From Amygdalobacter indicium (lineage in GTDB: Bacteria > Bacillota > Clostridia > Saccharofermentanales > Fastidiosipilaceae): 64,000 nucleotides of DNA. The stretch's first letter is position 1. Every line of letters begins with the position of its first letter. The position numbers were made by a program, and so were the translations under genes. Shown piece after piece: positions 27,433 to 35,836 of the stretch. Under the pieces are notes generated by a model that did not search any database, had not been told where the DNA came from, and saw only the letters and a list, made by a program, of their open reading frames with translations. Location: positions 930,001-994,000 of the forward strand of contig NZ_CP118866.1 in the NCBI RefSeq assembly GCF_029101545.1, in the 5' to 3' direction.

Positions 27433-27455
27433 TTGCAAGCATATTGCAAGCACAA
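27433..27455 (+). repeat. Island-end repeat, copy 1 (paired TTGCAAGCA boxes)
   Basis: Two TTGCAAGCA 9-mers 11 bases apart (27433-27441 and 27444-27452). The 23-base unit matches 34092-34114 at the other end of the island with two differences, in the same orientation. The position just inside both attachment sites and the helical-turn spacing suggest recombinase arm-binding sites. Confidence 0.65.
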
Positions 27456-27521
27456 AGCTATTACTTAGTATTCCAATAACCTGTCTTGTTTAGTATTATC
27501 TATATGCTATACACAGTAAGG

Positions 27522-28946
27522 CTAATTTCTTGTTCCCAACTCTTCTGTCTTCATATAATTCCAGAAATTTTTTGCCTTTTCAAAACAACTATTATAACGA
27601 TACTCCTTCAAGTCTCCATTATGGAACTTTTCCTCCACGCTCTTGTATTGTTTCTTAAACGCATCAATTGATTCAAAATCAAGAATGAACAACAGGTTTT
27701 CCAAATATTCCTTTGACACCAACCTTTTTGAATAAGTTGCAAATAGTCCCCTATACTCATCGGTATTATAAACATATGTTAAGGGAAACCATGCCCAGTT
27801 TTTATCATAATTTGAAATCAAAAGTGACGCACTGTGACAAAGCAAATCTCCCGAAACAAACTCCTCTTTATTGCATATTTCTACATTAATATTTTCAATC
27901 CATAGTTCTGCAGTTCCACAATAATAATTCTTATCATCTCTTTTACATACTGCGTTATTCAAAACATCGTTATAGCAATAAAAGCAGTTATAACTATCAG
28001 CGTCCTGATTAAAATTTGAAGTGCCTGCAAAATATGTCTTATTCAGAAGATATCTCAAAGCTTCATTTGCATTCTTTTTAAGATAATACGATACTGAATA
28101 TATGAAACCCTCATGCACAAACGTCCCTTTCAAGTTGGCATAATTTATTTGCAGTCTTCGTATTTCATACATTAATTCTTCTAGAAATTTCGCTATATGT
28201 TTATACCCCTCCTGAACATATTCAGAACTTTTAACTAGAATAAGAAATTCGTCTCTGAAGGGTATTAGTTCAAGATAGCATGTAATAACATCTTTTTTGG
28301 TATAATCATATTCCAAAATCTGTTTTTTTAGTTCTTCCAGATTCTCAGCAAACTTATTTTTCTTTAAGGTTTCACTTGCCGATCCCCGAAAAAAATTGCT
28401 TGTCACTCTGGACTTATATGACACTTTAGGTATCTCCTCTAACCAAACTGGCGGTTTTCCTAATTCTGGCTCCTTATATGTGTCTATCCCATATAGTGTA
28501 CGCACCATTCTCCGATACTCAGTATCATAAGTATCTGGCGACGATAAATCAAAGTGCAAAAGTCCCCTTAAATACTGTGGCTTACACACGTTGCCTTCAT
28601 CATCTCTCTCGAATACAATCGGTATGAATTTTCTCTGTTCTACCTTGTTGTATACTTCCGATGATATAATCTGTGTTTCTGTACCTACGCCACCGGCTCT
28701 TTCATTTGCTTTCTTTGCATAAATTGGATCTATAAGAATCAGTACATTGGTAATACTCTCATCTAAAACACTTTTTTCCATGAATTTAAAGGTATCATTG
28801 CCTTCTTTTAGCTGCCATTTATCAAAAATAACATCTACACCATCTCCTTTAAGATTTGCAGCTAAAGCAATAACCTTCTCATCATGTTCCTTTGATCCCC
28901 AAGCATATGAAATAAAAATCTTAGGATGTTCAATTCTATTCTTCAT
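27522..28946 (-). CDS. TIR/SEFIR-domain protein of the island defence operon
   Basis: 474 residues from the ATG at 28946; a GTG at 28994 would add 16 residues, but only the ATG product begins where such domains normally begin (HPKIFISYAWGS). The TIR/SEFIR domain (about 8-150) has FISYAWGS, VDVIFDKWQL, a conserved glutamate candidate in GTETQIISSEVY, and FIPIVFE. Bacterial TIR domains often degrade NAD or make nucleotide signals. The remaining 300 residues are unfamiliar, with a CFYC pair near residue 340. Third gene of the operon after the endonuclease; AT-rich like its neighbours. A role in phage defence is inferred from context. Confidence 0.8.
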   Translation of the reverse strand: MKNRIEHPKIFISYAWGSKEHDEKVIALAANLKGDGVDVIFDKWQLKEGNDTFKFMEKSVLDESITNVLILIDPIYAKKANERAGGVGTETQIISSEVYNKVEQRKFIPIVFERDDEGNVCKPQYLRGLLHFDLSSPDTYDTEYRRMVRTLYGIDTYKEPELGKPPVWLEEIPKVSYKSRVTSNFFRGSASETLKKNKFAENLEELKKQILEYDYTKKDVITCYLELIPFRDEFLILVKSSEYVQEGYKHIAKFLEELMYEIRRLQINYANLKGTFVHEGFIYSVSYYLKKNANEALRYLLNKTYFAGTSNFNQDADSYNCFYCYNDVLNNAVCKRDDKNYYCGTAELWIENINVEICNKEEFVSGDLLCHSASLLISNYDKNWAWFPLTYVYNTDEYRGLFATYSKRLVSKEYLENLLFILDFESIDAFKKQYKSVEEKFHNGDLKEYRYNSCFEKAKNFWNYMKTEELGTRN

Positions 28947-29007
28947 CTGTATCAATTCCCATTTATTTCTTTCAAAATAAGTATTCTTTATCACTATTTT
29001 ATAATCA

Positions 29008-30990
29008 CTATGCTTTATACTCCTCAGTAGCCTCTCTTATCATCCCATCATGCCAATTTACCGTTTCTAATGGCATTTCATGGTACTTATCAAATACTTC
29101 ATACAGATACTTATATTTAACTTTTTTCTCAATTATCTTCTTGAGAGAATCTGTATCCATTGAAATAATCTTCATACCTGTGATAGTTTCTTCATCTCTA
29201 GTATATGGAATTATCTTTCTATACCTAAAATCCGAGATCACATTTTTATCTAAGTATGTGCTTACAAATAGGCTATAATCAAATGGATTATTAAATCTAA
29301 TTCTATAGTCTCCTAAATGTCTTGAAACAGGCTCCATTTCCATTCTTCTTTGGTTTGTTCCATCTGCAAGGGTTGCTTCAAGTAGCAGAGAATGCTTTGG
29401 ATAAGAAGTGCATGCCTCATATTCATATATAATATCTGCATAGCCCCCTGCCGCATGTGTCTTTGGCAGCAAATTTGCTTCTAATGATAATTTCATAAAA
29501 TCTAAAATATTTCCCTGTCTTTCGCTTACCTTGTACCATATAATTCCTAAAATATATTCAAAAATAGTAGGTATTGCAGCCTCATCTGTAACAAGTTCTT
29601 CAATTCTCTTATCATCACGTTTTTCAAAACAATTTAGCAACTCTACAAGTACAGCATCATTAAATTTCTTATCAATTAATATATTGAATCTTCTATATCT
29701 TTCATCATTTACGTAAGTTGCTGCTTGTTCCGGACTCTTTATGGTGATTCCCAAATCTTTACTTAATACAGCATACACTTTGCTCATGTCTAACTCGAAA
29801 GCTCTTGATATAGTTTCTAAAGGAACATCTACACTGAGATTATCATCTCTACTAAAAGTTTCTTTATACAGAACATCAATAATCTCTTTAAAATAGTATT
29901 TTGGAATCATGTCCAACTTAACCATTCGATCTTCAAAGATTAGTATATCTGTAACATTGAAATATCTTCTATTTAGATCAAAATAATCAGATAGGGTTGC
30001 CATTGCCTTAAAAACATGTAAGTATTTGAAAAATACCTCTTTTAATTCTTTTTCATTTGCACAGTTTAAAAATGGGCATTGATTATTAATTGAAGTTTTC
30101 CCATTCTTCCTTATAACTCCTATATTTGTAGTTTTAAAAATTAAATTTCTCCACAATATTCCAGGCTTTTGATTTATATTCTTTGCAGAATTCAGTAGCA
30201 ATTCATAATCGCTTTTCCCCTCAAGGAATATACTCTTTATAGACTGATATAATTTATAATATGGTTTATCATAATTTCTACTTTTGCGATTCATTCCAAT
30301 TAAACATATCAAGTTTTCATCAACATCCGAAGTAATAAATTCTTCCCTAGCAAGTTTATAATTGTCCATTTGCATAAGTCTTTTGTAAATTATTTCTTCA
30401 AGATTAATTTGTCCTTGTCGATATAATTTTATATCCGAAACAATTTGCTTTGCGCTTTCGTCATCTCTAATTAGCGGAACAAAATAAGTAAATTCCTCGT
30501 AGCTTAAAAATTCAAGTTCAGTAAGACATTTTACAACCGCAATAAATGGTCTAACAATCTTCCCGCTTACATCTATATTTGTTTTTAATAGCTGTTTCAG
30601 ATAAACAAAACTATCCCTGTTAATATTAAATGCATTATCAGTTTCAAAAATTCCGCTACTTGTTATTTTAAGCAACTCTCTTCCTGCTTCTGTAATCAAT
30701 CTATCCTCTGTGATTAGACCAATATCAACTAAACCGGATGTTTTTTCTCTCGCATCTTTATCTTTTCTTTTCGCATCACCTGTTAAAAAGGCTTTGCTTT
30801 TCATAAAGTCATAATATTTTTCTTGCAATTCATTATTCCAATTCCAACTTGATTTTTTTATAACTTCATTATAAAACGCATCAAGAAGCAGCAATTGTGC
30901 CTCAATTTTTAAATTTAATTTTGCCGTTCTAAAGCTTGTAGTCCCTATAACCCAGCAAAAACTTTGATATGAAATGTTTATATTAGCCAT
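29008..30990 (-). CDS. AlwI-family type IIS restriction endonuclease
   Basis: 660 residues. The N-terminal WVIGTTSFRTAKLNLKIEAQLLLLD and the C-terminal block GGYADIIYEYE ... LLLEATLADGTNQRRMEMEPVSRHL are features of the AlwI/BstNBI group. The Asp near residue 517 and Glu near 534 (in EAT, where PD-(D/E)XK usually has ExK) would form the metal site. AlwI itself recognises GGATC and cuts outside the site; the specificity here is not known. GGAGGAATGAG precedes the ATG, which follows the methyltransferase stop codon directly (TAGATG), so the pair is tightly coupled. Confidence 0.8.
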   Translation of the reverse strand: MANINISYQSFCWVIGTTSFRTAKLNLKIEAQLLLLDAFYNEVIKKSSWNWNNELQEKYYDFMKSKAFLTGDAKRKDKDAREKTSGLVDIGLITEDRLITEAGRELLKITSSGIFETDNAFNINRDSFVYLKQLLKTNIDVSGKIVRPFIAVVKCLTELEFLSYEEFTYFVPLIRDDESAKQIVSDIKLYRQGQINLEEIIYKRLMQMDNYKLAREEFITSDVDENLICLIGMNRKSRNYDKPYYKLYQSIKSIFLEGKSDYELLLNSAKNINQKPGILWRNLIFKTTNIGVIRKNGKTSINNQCPFLNCANEKELKEVFFKYLHVFKAMATLSDYFDLNRRYFNVTDILIFEDRMVKLDMIPKYYFKEIIDVLYKETFSRDDNLSVDVPLETISRAFELDMSKVYAVLSKDLGITIKSPEQAATYVNDERYRRFNILIDKKFNDAVLVELLNCFEKRDDKRIEELVTDEAAIPTIFEYILGIIWYKVSERQGNILDFMKLSLEANLLPKTHAAGGYADIIYEYEACTSYPKHSLLLEATLADGTNQRRMEMEPVSRHLGDYRIRFNNPFDYSLFVSTYLDKNVISDFRYRKIIPYTRDEETITGMKIISMDTDSLKKIIEKKVKYKYLYEVFDKYHEMPLETVNWHDGMIREATEEYKA

Positions 30991-33159
30991 CTACTCATTC
31001 CTCCAATCCACAGAATAGTTAGTAATTAAAACTTCTTCAGATATACTGTTTTTATCTTTTCTATGATAATTACTGTTTGAATAACTTTTATTTAAGTAAT
31101 TGCAATAATATCCTTTGCTTTCAATCCAGTTATATAAAATATTGTTTCTTTTATTTTTGCTTTCTAAAACATTAGACAACGCAAAACTAAAGCCTTTTTC
31201 ATTAGCTTGATCTAAAAATTCAAGCAAAGCTTTTTCATCTAAGTCAGTCCACATCCCATTTTCGTTATATGTTGCATTTGTAATTAAATAAGGAGGATCA
31301 CAATAAATAAAAGTCTCCCGAGAAAAATCATCTAATGAAATATCCCTAAAATTCTTTTTCAAAAACTGAATGTCCTTGCTTTTCAATTCCTCGGAAAATA
31401 ACACAAGTTTACTTCTCATCTTAGAATTGAAATCTCTCTTTCCAACAGGAAGATTAAACAAACATTTTCGATTAAAGCGAATTTGATTATTAAAAGAGAA
31501 AACCATCAATACATATAACATTGAATAATCTGTTTCTCCTGCAACGACCTTAGCATTAAAATCATCTCTTAGCTTGAGAAAGCTTTCCTTATTGTATCCG
31601 GCTAATCCTTTACTACTATTACAATCATAATAGGAGTAACCATATAACGCTGTATTGGATAAGTGATATTCATCAATAATCTTATCTATTTGCTTTAATA
31701 AAACATCAGTATCGGTGTCTTTTATAAATTTAATTAAGTCCATCAATTTCTCATTTGAATCATTAAAAATAACTTTTGAAGAAGAGGAATTTATCCCAAC
31801 ATTCCCTCCACCAGCAAATAAATCCAAAAATACTTCTTTTTCATTAAATAAAGGTTGCAGCTGTTCCAATAGTTTAAATTTCCCACCAATATAATTAAAA
31901 GGGCAGGATATATTCATTTTCTTTTTTTCTTTGCTAAATACTTCGCATAAAAACAATCTTTCTTTATTATCTTGTATATCTGATTTCCCAGTTGAAAAAC
32001 TCTTATAATCCGATTCAAATACCGTTACTTTTCCCTTTTTGCTAAGAATTTTCATAATATCTTCATCCGATATTTTCGCATTGGATCTATCATTTCCCTT
32101 GTCTGACATATTGTTATATGAAAGCAAAATATATTTTGCATCAGCATTTTCAATAAGCTCCTCAAATGCTTTTGTAGCTGCAATCATACAATAATCACTT
32201 TTAAGCGAAGTTCTATCCATCTTTCTTGCAACACCATAAACTTTAGGTTTTTTCCATCGTGCCACATTTTCAAGTAAATGATATGCATCACAATATTGTC
32301 TTGAGTTATATGGAGGATCTAAGTACAATAAATCTCCCTTAATATTTTTAATTAGTTCATTTGCATCTAGGTTATAACAAACATTATTGGAGTTAATGGA
32401 TTTTTCGGGCAACAAAACATTCAATACTAAAGTTTTTTCAAAATCGACATTTTTTCTATATGCATCGTAATGTCCAACCGTATTTGCAATCTTATCCATC
32501 GCATATAACAAGGATGTAATCAAAATCGCATATTCCTTGAAATTTATTTCCTTGTTTTTATACTTTATCTCAATATCTTCTCTTATATATCCTATTTTGC
32601 TGCAATCATCAGCAGAAAAAAAAGTATCTGCAAAATTCTCTCGCATATAGTTCTTTTCTTTTGTTTTTATTTGATTGTATTCATATATTAATTCGATTAT
32701 TTTTTTATCTGAGTATTTTTCATACCCAAACCACGCATAGTTGGAAATATAATTGCTATACAACAAGTCATTTGTAATAAGCATTTTATCCTTAAAAGTA
32801 TTAGAGACTGCTCCAGTTCCACTAAATATGTCAATGACAATATTTACACCCTTGCAATTTTCGTCAACTGTCTTTCTTATAAAATCGGAAAGAGAATATT
32901 TATTTCCTAAATATCGTCTATTGTTTATGAATGACTGCTTTAATCCTAATTTAGATATTAAAAAATCTGTGTTATCTTTATTTTGTAAACCATCTATATG
33001 CAAAAATCTTTTTATAATCTCAACTGTATTTTCATCCCAAAAGTACCTTCCTGTATCACTTCTTGGGATCAAAATATTTTCTTTATCTATCAATTTATAT
33101 AAATATGACTTAGAAATATCTAATTCTTTTATTACATCAGTAACATTAAGACATGCCAT
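30991..33159 (-). CDS. Fused double-domain DNA adenine methyltransferase with N-terminal HTH
   Basis: 722 residues from the ATG at 33159, chosen for its AAGGAG site; the frame opens at 33264. Residues 1-60 form a MerR/excisionase-like helix-turn-helix (VTDVIKELDISKSYLYKLI). Two class I methyltransferase domains follow: domain 1 with FSGTG near 109 and DPPY near 280, domain 2 (Dam-like) with YIGGKFKLL, FAGGG near 445 and DPPY near 619. A two-domain enzyme of this kind, as in M.FokI, methylates both strands of an asymmetric type IIS site, which suits the AlwI-like partner. The HTH may regulate the operon. Confidence 0.88.
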   Translation of the reverse strand: MACLNVTDVIKELDISKSYLYKLIDKENILIPRSDTGRYFWDENTVEIIKRFLHIDGLQNKDNTDFLISKLGLKQSFINNRRYLGNKYSLSDFIRKTVDENCKGVNIVIDIFSGTGAVSNTFKDKMLITNDLLYSNYISNYAWFGYEKYSDKKIIELIYEYNQIKTKEKNYMRENFADTFFSADDCSKIGYIREDIEIKYKNKEINFKEYAILITSLLYAMDKIANTVGHYDAYRKNVDFEKTLVLNVLLPEKSINSNNVCYNLDANELIKNIKGDLLYLDPPYNSRQYCDAYHLLENVARWKKPKVYGVARKMDRTSLKSDYCMIAATKAFEELIENADAKYILLSYNNMSDKGNDRSNAKISDEDIMKILSKKGKVTVFESDYKSFSTGKSDIQDNKERLFLCEVFSKEKKKMNISCPFNYIGGKFKLLEQLQPLFNEKEVFLDLFAGGGNVGINSSSSKVIFNDSNEKLMDLIKFIKDTDTDVLLKQIDKIIDEYHLSNTALYGYSYYDCNSSKGLAGYNKESFLKLRDDFNAKVVAGETDYSMLYVLMVFSFNNQIRFNRKCLFNLPVGKRDFNSKMRSKLVLFSEELKSKDIQFLKKNFRDISLDDFSRETFIYCDPPYLITNATYNENGMWTDLDEKALLEFLDQANEKGFSFALSNVLESKNKRNNILYNWIESKGYYCNYLNKSYSNSNYHRKDKNSISEEVLITNYSVDWRNE

Positions 33160-33196
33160 CTTTATTTCTCCTTGCCACATTTTAATCCATTTAGTA

Positions 33197-33208
33197 GACA
33201 TTATAGCA
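33197..33208 (-). promoter_or_regulatory. Extended -10 promoter of the restriction-modification operon
   Basis: On the minus strand the sequence ATGCTATAAT gives a consensus -10 (TATAAT, 33200-33205) with the TGn extension directly upstream. No good -35 is seen, as is common with extended -10 promoters. It lies about 40 bases before the methyltransferase ATG at 33159, which supports that start. Confidence 0.6.
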
Positions 33209-33318
33209 TATTTCACCCATTTTTTCTGTATTTTTATTGAAAAATCAGATGCTAATTGCATCAAAAAATGAAGAGCATCAAATATATATCGCTATAGTTC
33301 CATATCATTACTCATACT

Positions 33319-33549
33319 ATGGCTCTGCTCAACGGTAATGATAAAGAACACTCTTTTAATGCTGACGTATGCAATATCTTAAAAAAGTTGTCTGATAATC
33401 TGTTCGACCTATAAGCCTTACTCCATTACAAAAGAACAGTTTGATTCTATGAAAAATAAGTCCGTAGAGTATTACACTCTACCACTTACAGAGAAAGAAT
33501 TTGAAGAACTTTCAAGAGATGAAATTCTAAAAAAGAGAATTGAGATTTG
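33319..33549 (+). pseudogene. Frameshifted remnant of an unrecognised gene
   Basis: Two short open stretches in different frames adjoin. The first begins at the ATG at 33319 and encodes about 31 residues (MALLNGNDKEHSFNADV...) before a stop. The second, one frame away, encodes YKPYSITKEQFDSMKNK then EYYTLPLTEKEFEELSRDEI and ends at 33549. Composition looks coding, but neither part has a good ribosome binding site. Most likely a decayed cargo gene of the island; family not recognised. Confidence 0.4.
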
Positions 33550-33624
33550 AAAGAAAATAATTTACTATAAGAACGGAATCGTTAAAATGACAAAATTTTA
33601 TAACTCATGTAGGAGGTACTAAGT

Positions 33625-33999
33625 TTGAAAAGAGATATGGACTTATGTAGAAAAATTTTATTTAAAATTGAAGAACAATATATTGATACTGCGTTATTAA
33701 ATCTTCAACTAGAGAACTACGACAATTTACAAATTGCTTATCATTGTAAAATTTTAAAAGAAGCTGGATTGGTTGATTACTATAATGCTCAGTATGCTGA
33801 TAACTCATTATACTTTTTTTCAGTTGGTTCATTAACTTGGGAAGGACATGATTTTTTGGATAAAATTAGAGAAGATACTACGTGGAATAATGTCAAGAAG
33901 ATAATTAAAGATAAAGCTCTGCCATTTACATTAGAAGTTGCTAAAACCATCGCCACAGATTTGTTGGCAGTTTCGATGAAAGCAGCATTAAACTTATAA
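33625..33999 (+). CDS. DUF2513-like small protein
   Basis: 124 residues, starting with TTG at 33625 behind an excellent AGGAGG site. The pattern MKRDMDLCRKILFKIEEQ ... YHCKILKEAGLVDY ... LTWEGHDFLDKIREDTTWNNVK matches DUF2513, a family common in phages and islands. The first 70 residues look like a winged-helix DNA-binding fold, and the C-terminal 35 are helical. It is the only plus-strand gene of the island and lies next to the guaA end, where an integrase would normally be. Function unknown. Confidence 0.75.
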   Translation: MKRDMDLCRKILFKIEEQYIDTALLNLQLENYDNLQIAYHCKILKEAGLVDYYNAQYADNSLYFFSVGSLTWEGHDFLDKIREDTTWNNVKKIIKDKALPFTLEVAKTIATDLLAVSMKAALNL

Positions 34000-34012
34000 A
34001 TGATAAAAAAGC

Positions 34013-34048
34013 AAAAAGCAACTAAGATTTTTCTCTTAGTTGCTTTTT
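34013..34048 (+). terminator. Strong bidirectional terminator after the DUF2513 gene
   Basis: A perfect 15-bp stem AAAAAGCAACTAAGA and its complement encloses a 6-base loop; A and T runs at its two sides make it effective on both strands. It would end the DUF2513 transcript and also the new guaA transcript arriving from the right. Confidence 0.85.
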
Positions 34049-34091
34049 GTATTCCTTGAAAATTATTATTCAAGTGACTAATTTCTAAAAT

Positions 34092-34114
34092 CTGCAAGCA
34101 TTTTGCAAGCACAA
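34092..34114 (+). repeat. Island-end repeat, copy 2 (paired TGCAAGCA boxes)
   Basis: Matches the repeat at 27433-27455 in 21 of 23 positions and the same orientation, with the two boxes again 11 bases apart. It lies 47 bases inside the guaA-proximal attachment site. Confidence 0.65.
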
Positions 34115-34159
34115 CACTCACTAAACGGCTATTTATAAGGCTTTAGAGCCTGTTTTTTA

Positions 34160-35743
34160 CTATTCCCATTCAATCGTTGCCGGCGGTTTACCGGTAACAT
34201 CGTAAACGACACGATTAATGCCCTTAACTTCATTGACTATCCGATAACTGACCTTCTCCAACAATTCCCACGGCAAGCGTGCCCATTCACCGGTCATGAA
34301 ATCATTAGTGATAACAGCACGTAAAGCCACCGTATAATCATAGGTACGCGAATCACCCATAACACCGACTGATTTCAACGGAGTTAAAACGGCAAAATAT
34401 TGAGAAATAGTTTTGTGCAAATTAAAATTGGCAACCTCTTCTCGGAAAATCGCATCGGCATTACGCAGAATTTCCAACTTCTCTGGCGTAATTTCACCTA
34501 AAAGTCTAACGGCTAAGCCGGGACCGGGGAAAGGCTGACGCCAGACAAGATTCTCCGGCATTCCCAAGGCCAGACCGACCTGTCTCACTTCATCTTTGAA
34601 CAACGTACGCAAAGGCTCGACGATAGCCTTGAACTTAATATTGTCGGGCAAACCTCCGACATTGTGGTGACTCTTGATAACTGCAGCTTTATCGGTGCCG
34701 CTTTCGATCACATCCGGATAAATTGTACCCTGTACCAAATAATCTACATCTTGATAATCTTGAGCAACTTCTTCAAATACTCTAATAAATTCTTCACCGA
34801 TAATTTTCCGTTTCTGCTCCGGATCGGCAACTCCCTGCAGACGAGTCAAAAAACGTTCCGCAGCATCAATACGTCTGACATCCATATCATATGTACGGTG
34901 AAAAACCTCTTCGACTTCTTCCGCTTCATTCTTGCGCAATAAACCGTGATCAACAAATATACATGTCAAATTTTTACCGATAGCTTTGTGGACCAGCAAA
35001 GCGGCAACGGAAGAATCTACACCGCCGCTGAAAGCACAAAGTACTTTGGCATCGCCTAAAGTTTGCTTAAGTTTTCTGATCATGCTCTCGGCAAAATCGG
35101 TCATCTTCCATTTTCCTTGGACATGGCAAACTTCATAAAGGAAATTGTGAATCATATCTTTACCGGCAAGTGTATGTTCCACTTCCGGATGGAATTGCAC
35201 TCCGTATAAATTGTCTTTCTCGTTATAATACGCAGCTATCGGGCAGGAATCAGAGCTGGCGGCGGCAACGAAATTTTCCGGTAATTCCGCAATTTGGTCA
35301 CGATGGCTCATCCAAACTTGCGTCGGCGAGGTAATATTATGAAAAATTTTACCGGCTTGTTGAGTTTTAATCTGAATAAAGCGCTTGCCGTATTCTCCTT
35401 GCGGAGCTTGCAGGACTTTTCCGCCTTTGACGTGACATATCCACTGGGCGCCGTAACAAATACCCAGAACCGGTATGCCCAAATCCAGGATGTGCGGATC
35501 GGCTTCAAAACGATTATGCTCATAAACTGAATTAGGACCGCCGCTTAAGATAATACCGGTATAGTTACCGGCTTTGATATCTTCAGGTTTGGTGTCAGCC
35601 GGCAGAATCTCTCCATAAACTCCAGCTTCTCTTACTCTTCTGGCAATTAACTGTTTATATTGCCCGCCTAAATCCAAAATCAGAATTTTTTCCTGCAGCA
35701 ACTGACCGTCGGTTAAATCCAAATTCAAAATTTGTTTGCTCAT
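34160..35743 (-). CDS. guaA: GMP synthase (glutamine-hydrolysing)
   Basis: Converts XMP to GMP. The start at 35743 has an AAAGGA site; the frame opens at 35761. The product is 527 residues. The glutaminase domain carries Cys96 in GICYGAQ and the His-Glu pair in QFHPEVEHT; the ATP pyrophosphatase P-loop SGGVDSSV is near residue 240; the C-terminal dimerisation domain ends in PPATIEWE. The last codons are part of the island attachment site, so the final residues are now supplied by island DNA yet the protein end is preserved. Confidence 0.96.
   Translation of the reverse strand: MSKQILNLDLTDGQLLQEKILILDLGGQYKQLIARRVREAGVYGEILPADTKPEDIKAGNYTGIILSGGPNSVYEHNRFEADPHILDLGIPVLGICYGAQWICHVKGGKVLQAPQGEYGKRFIQIKTQQAGKIFHNITSPTQVWMSHRDQIAELPENFVAAASSDSCPIAAYYNEKDNLYGVQFHPEVEHTLAGKDMIHNFLYEVCHVQGKWKMTDFAESMIRKLKQTLGDAKVLCAFSGGVDSSVAALLVHKAIGKNLTCIFVDHGLLRKNEAEEVEEVFHRTYDMDVRRIDAAERFLTRLQGVADPEQKRKIIGEEFIRVFEEVAQDYQDVDYLVQGTIYPDVIESGTDKAAVIKSHHNVGGLPDNIKFKAIVEPLRTLFKDEVRQVGLALGMPENLVWRQPFPGPGLAVRLLGEITPEKLEILRNADAIFREEVANFNLHKTISQYFAVLTPLKSVGVMGDSRTYDYTVALRAVITNDFMTGEWARLPWELLEKVSYRIVNEVKGINRVVYDVTGKPPATIEWE
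34161..34173. other. Proximal attachment site of the guaA island (guaA 3' end)
   Basis: Overlaps the last five codons of guaA. It matches 27321-27333 at 12 of 13 positions. Together they bound a block of about 6.85 kb that is more AT-rich than the flanks. Confidence 0.7.
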
Positions 35744-35836
35744 CTCAATTCCTTTTCTCACATAAAATTAGATTCAAACTATCTCATATCTGCTATTATA
35801 TCAAATAGTCGATTTAATTTGAGCAGGGAAAGTACT

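Noticed and set aside
27220..27453. Minus-strand open frame of 77 codons at the island edge
   Set aside because: It spans the attachment site and the repeat boxes, has no ribosome binding site and matches nothing I recognise.
33789..34121. Minus-strand open frame of 110 codons
   Set aside because: It is antisense to the DUF2513 gene and crosses its terminator.
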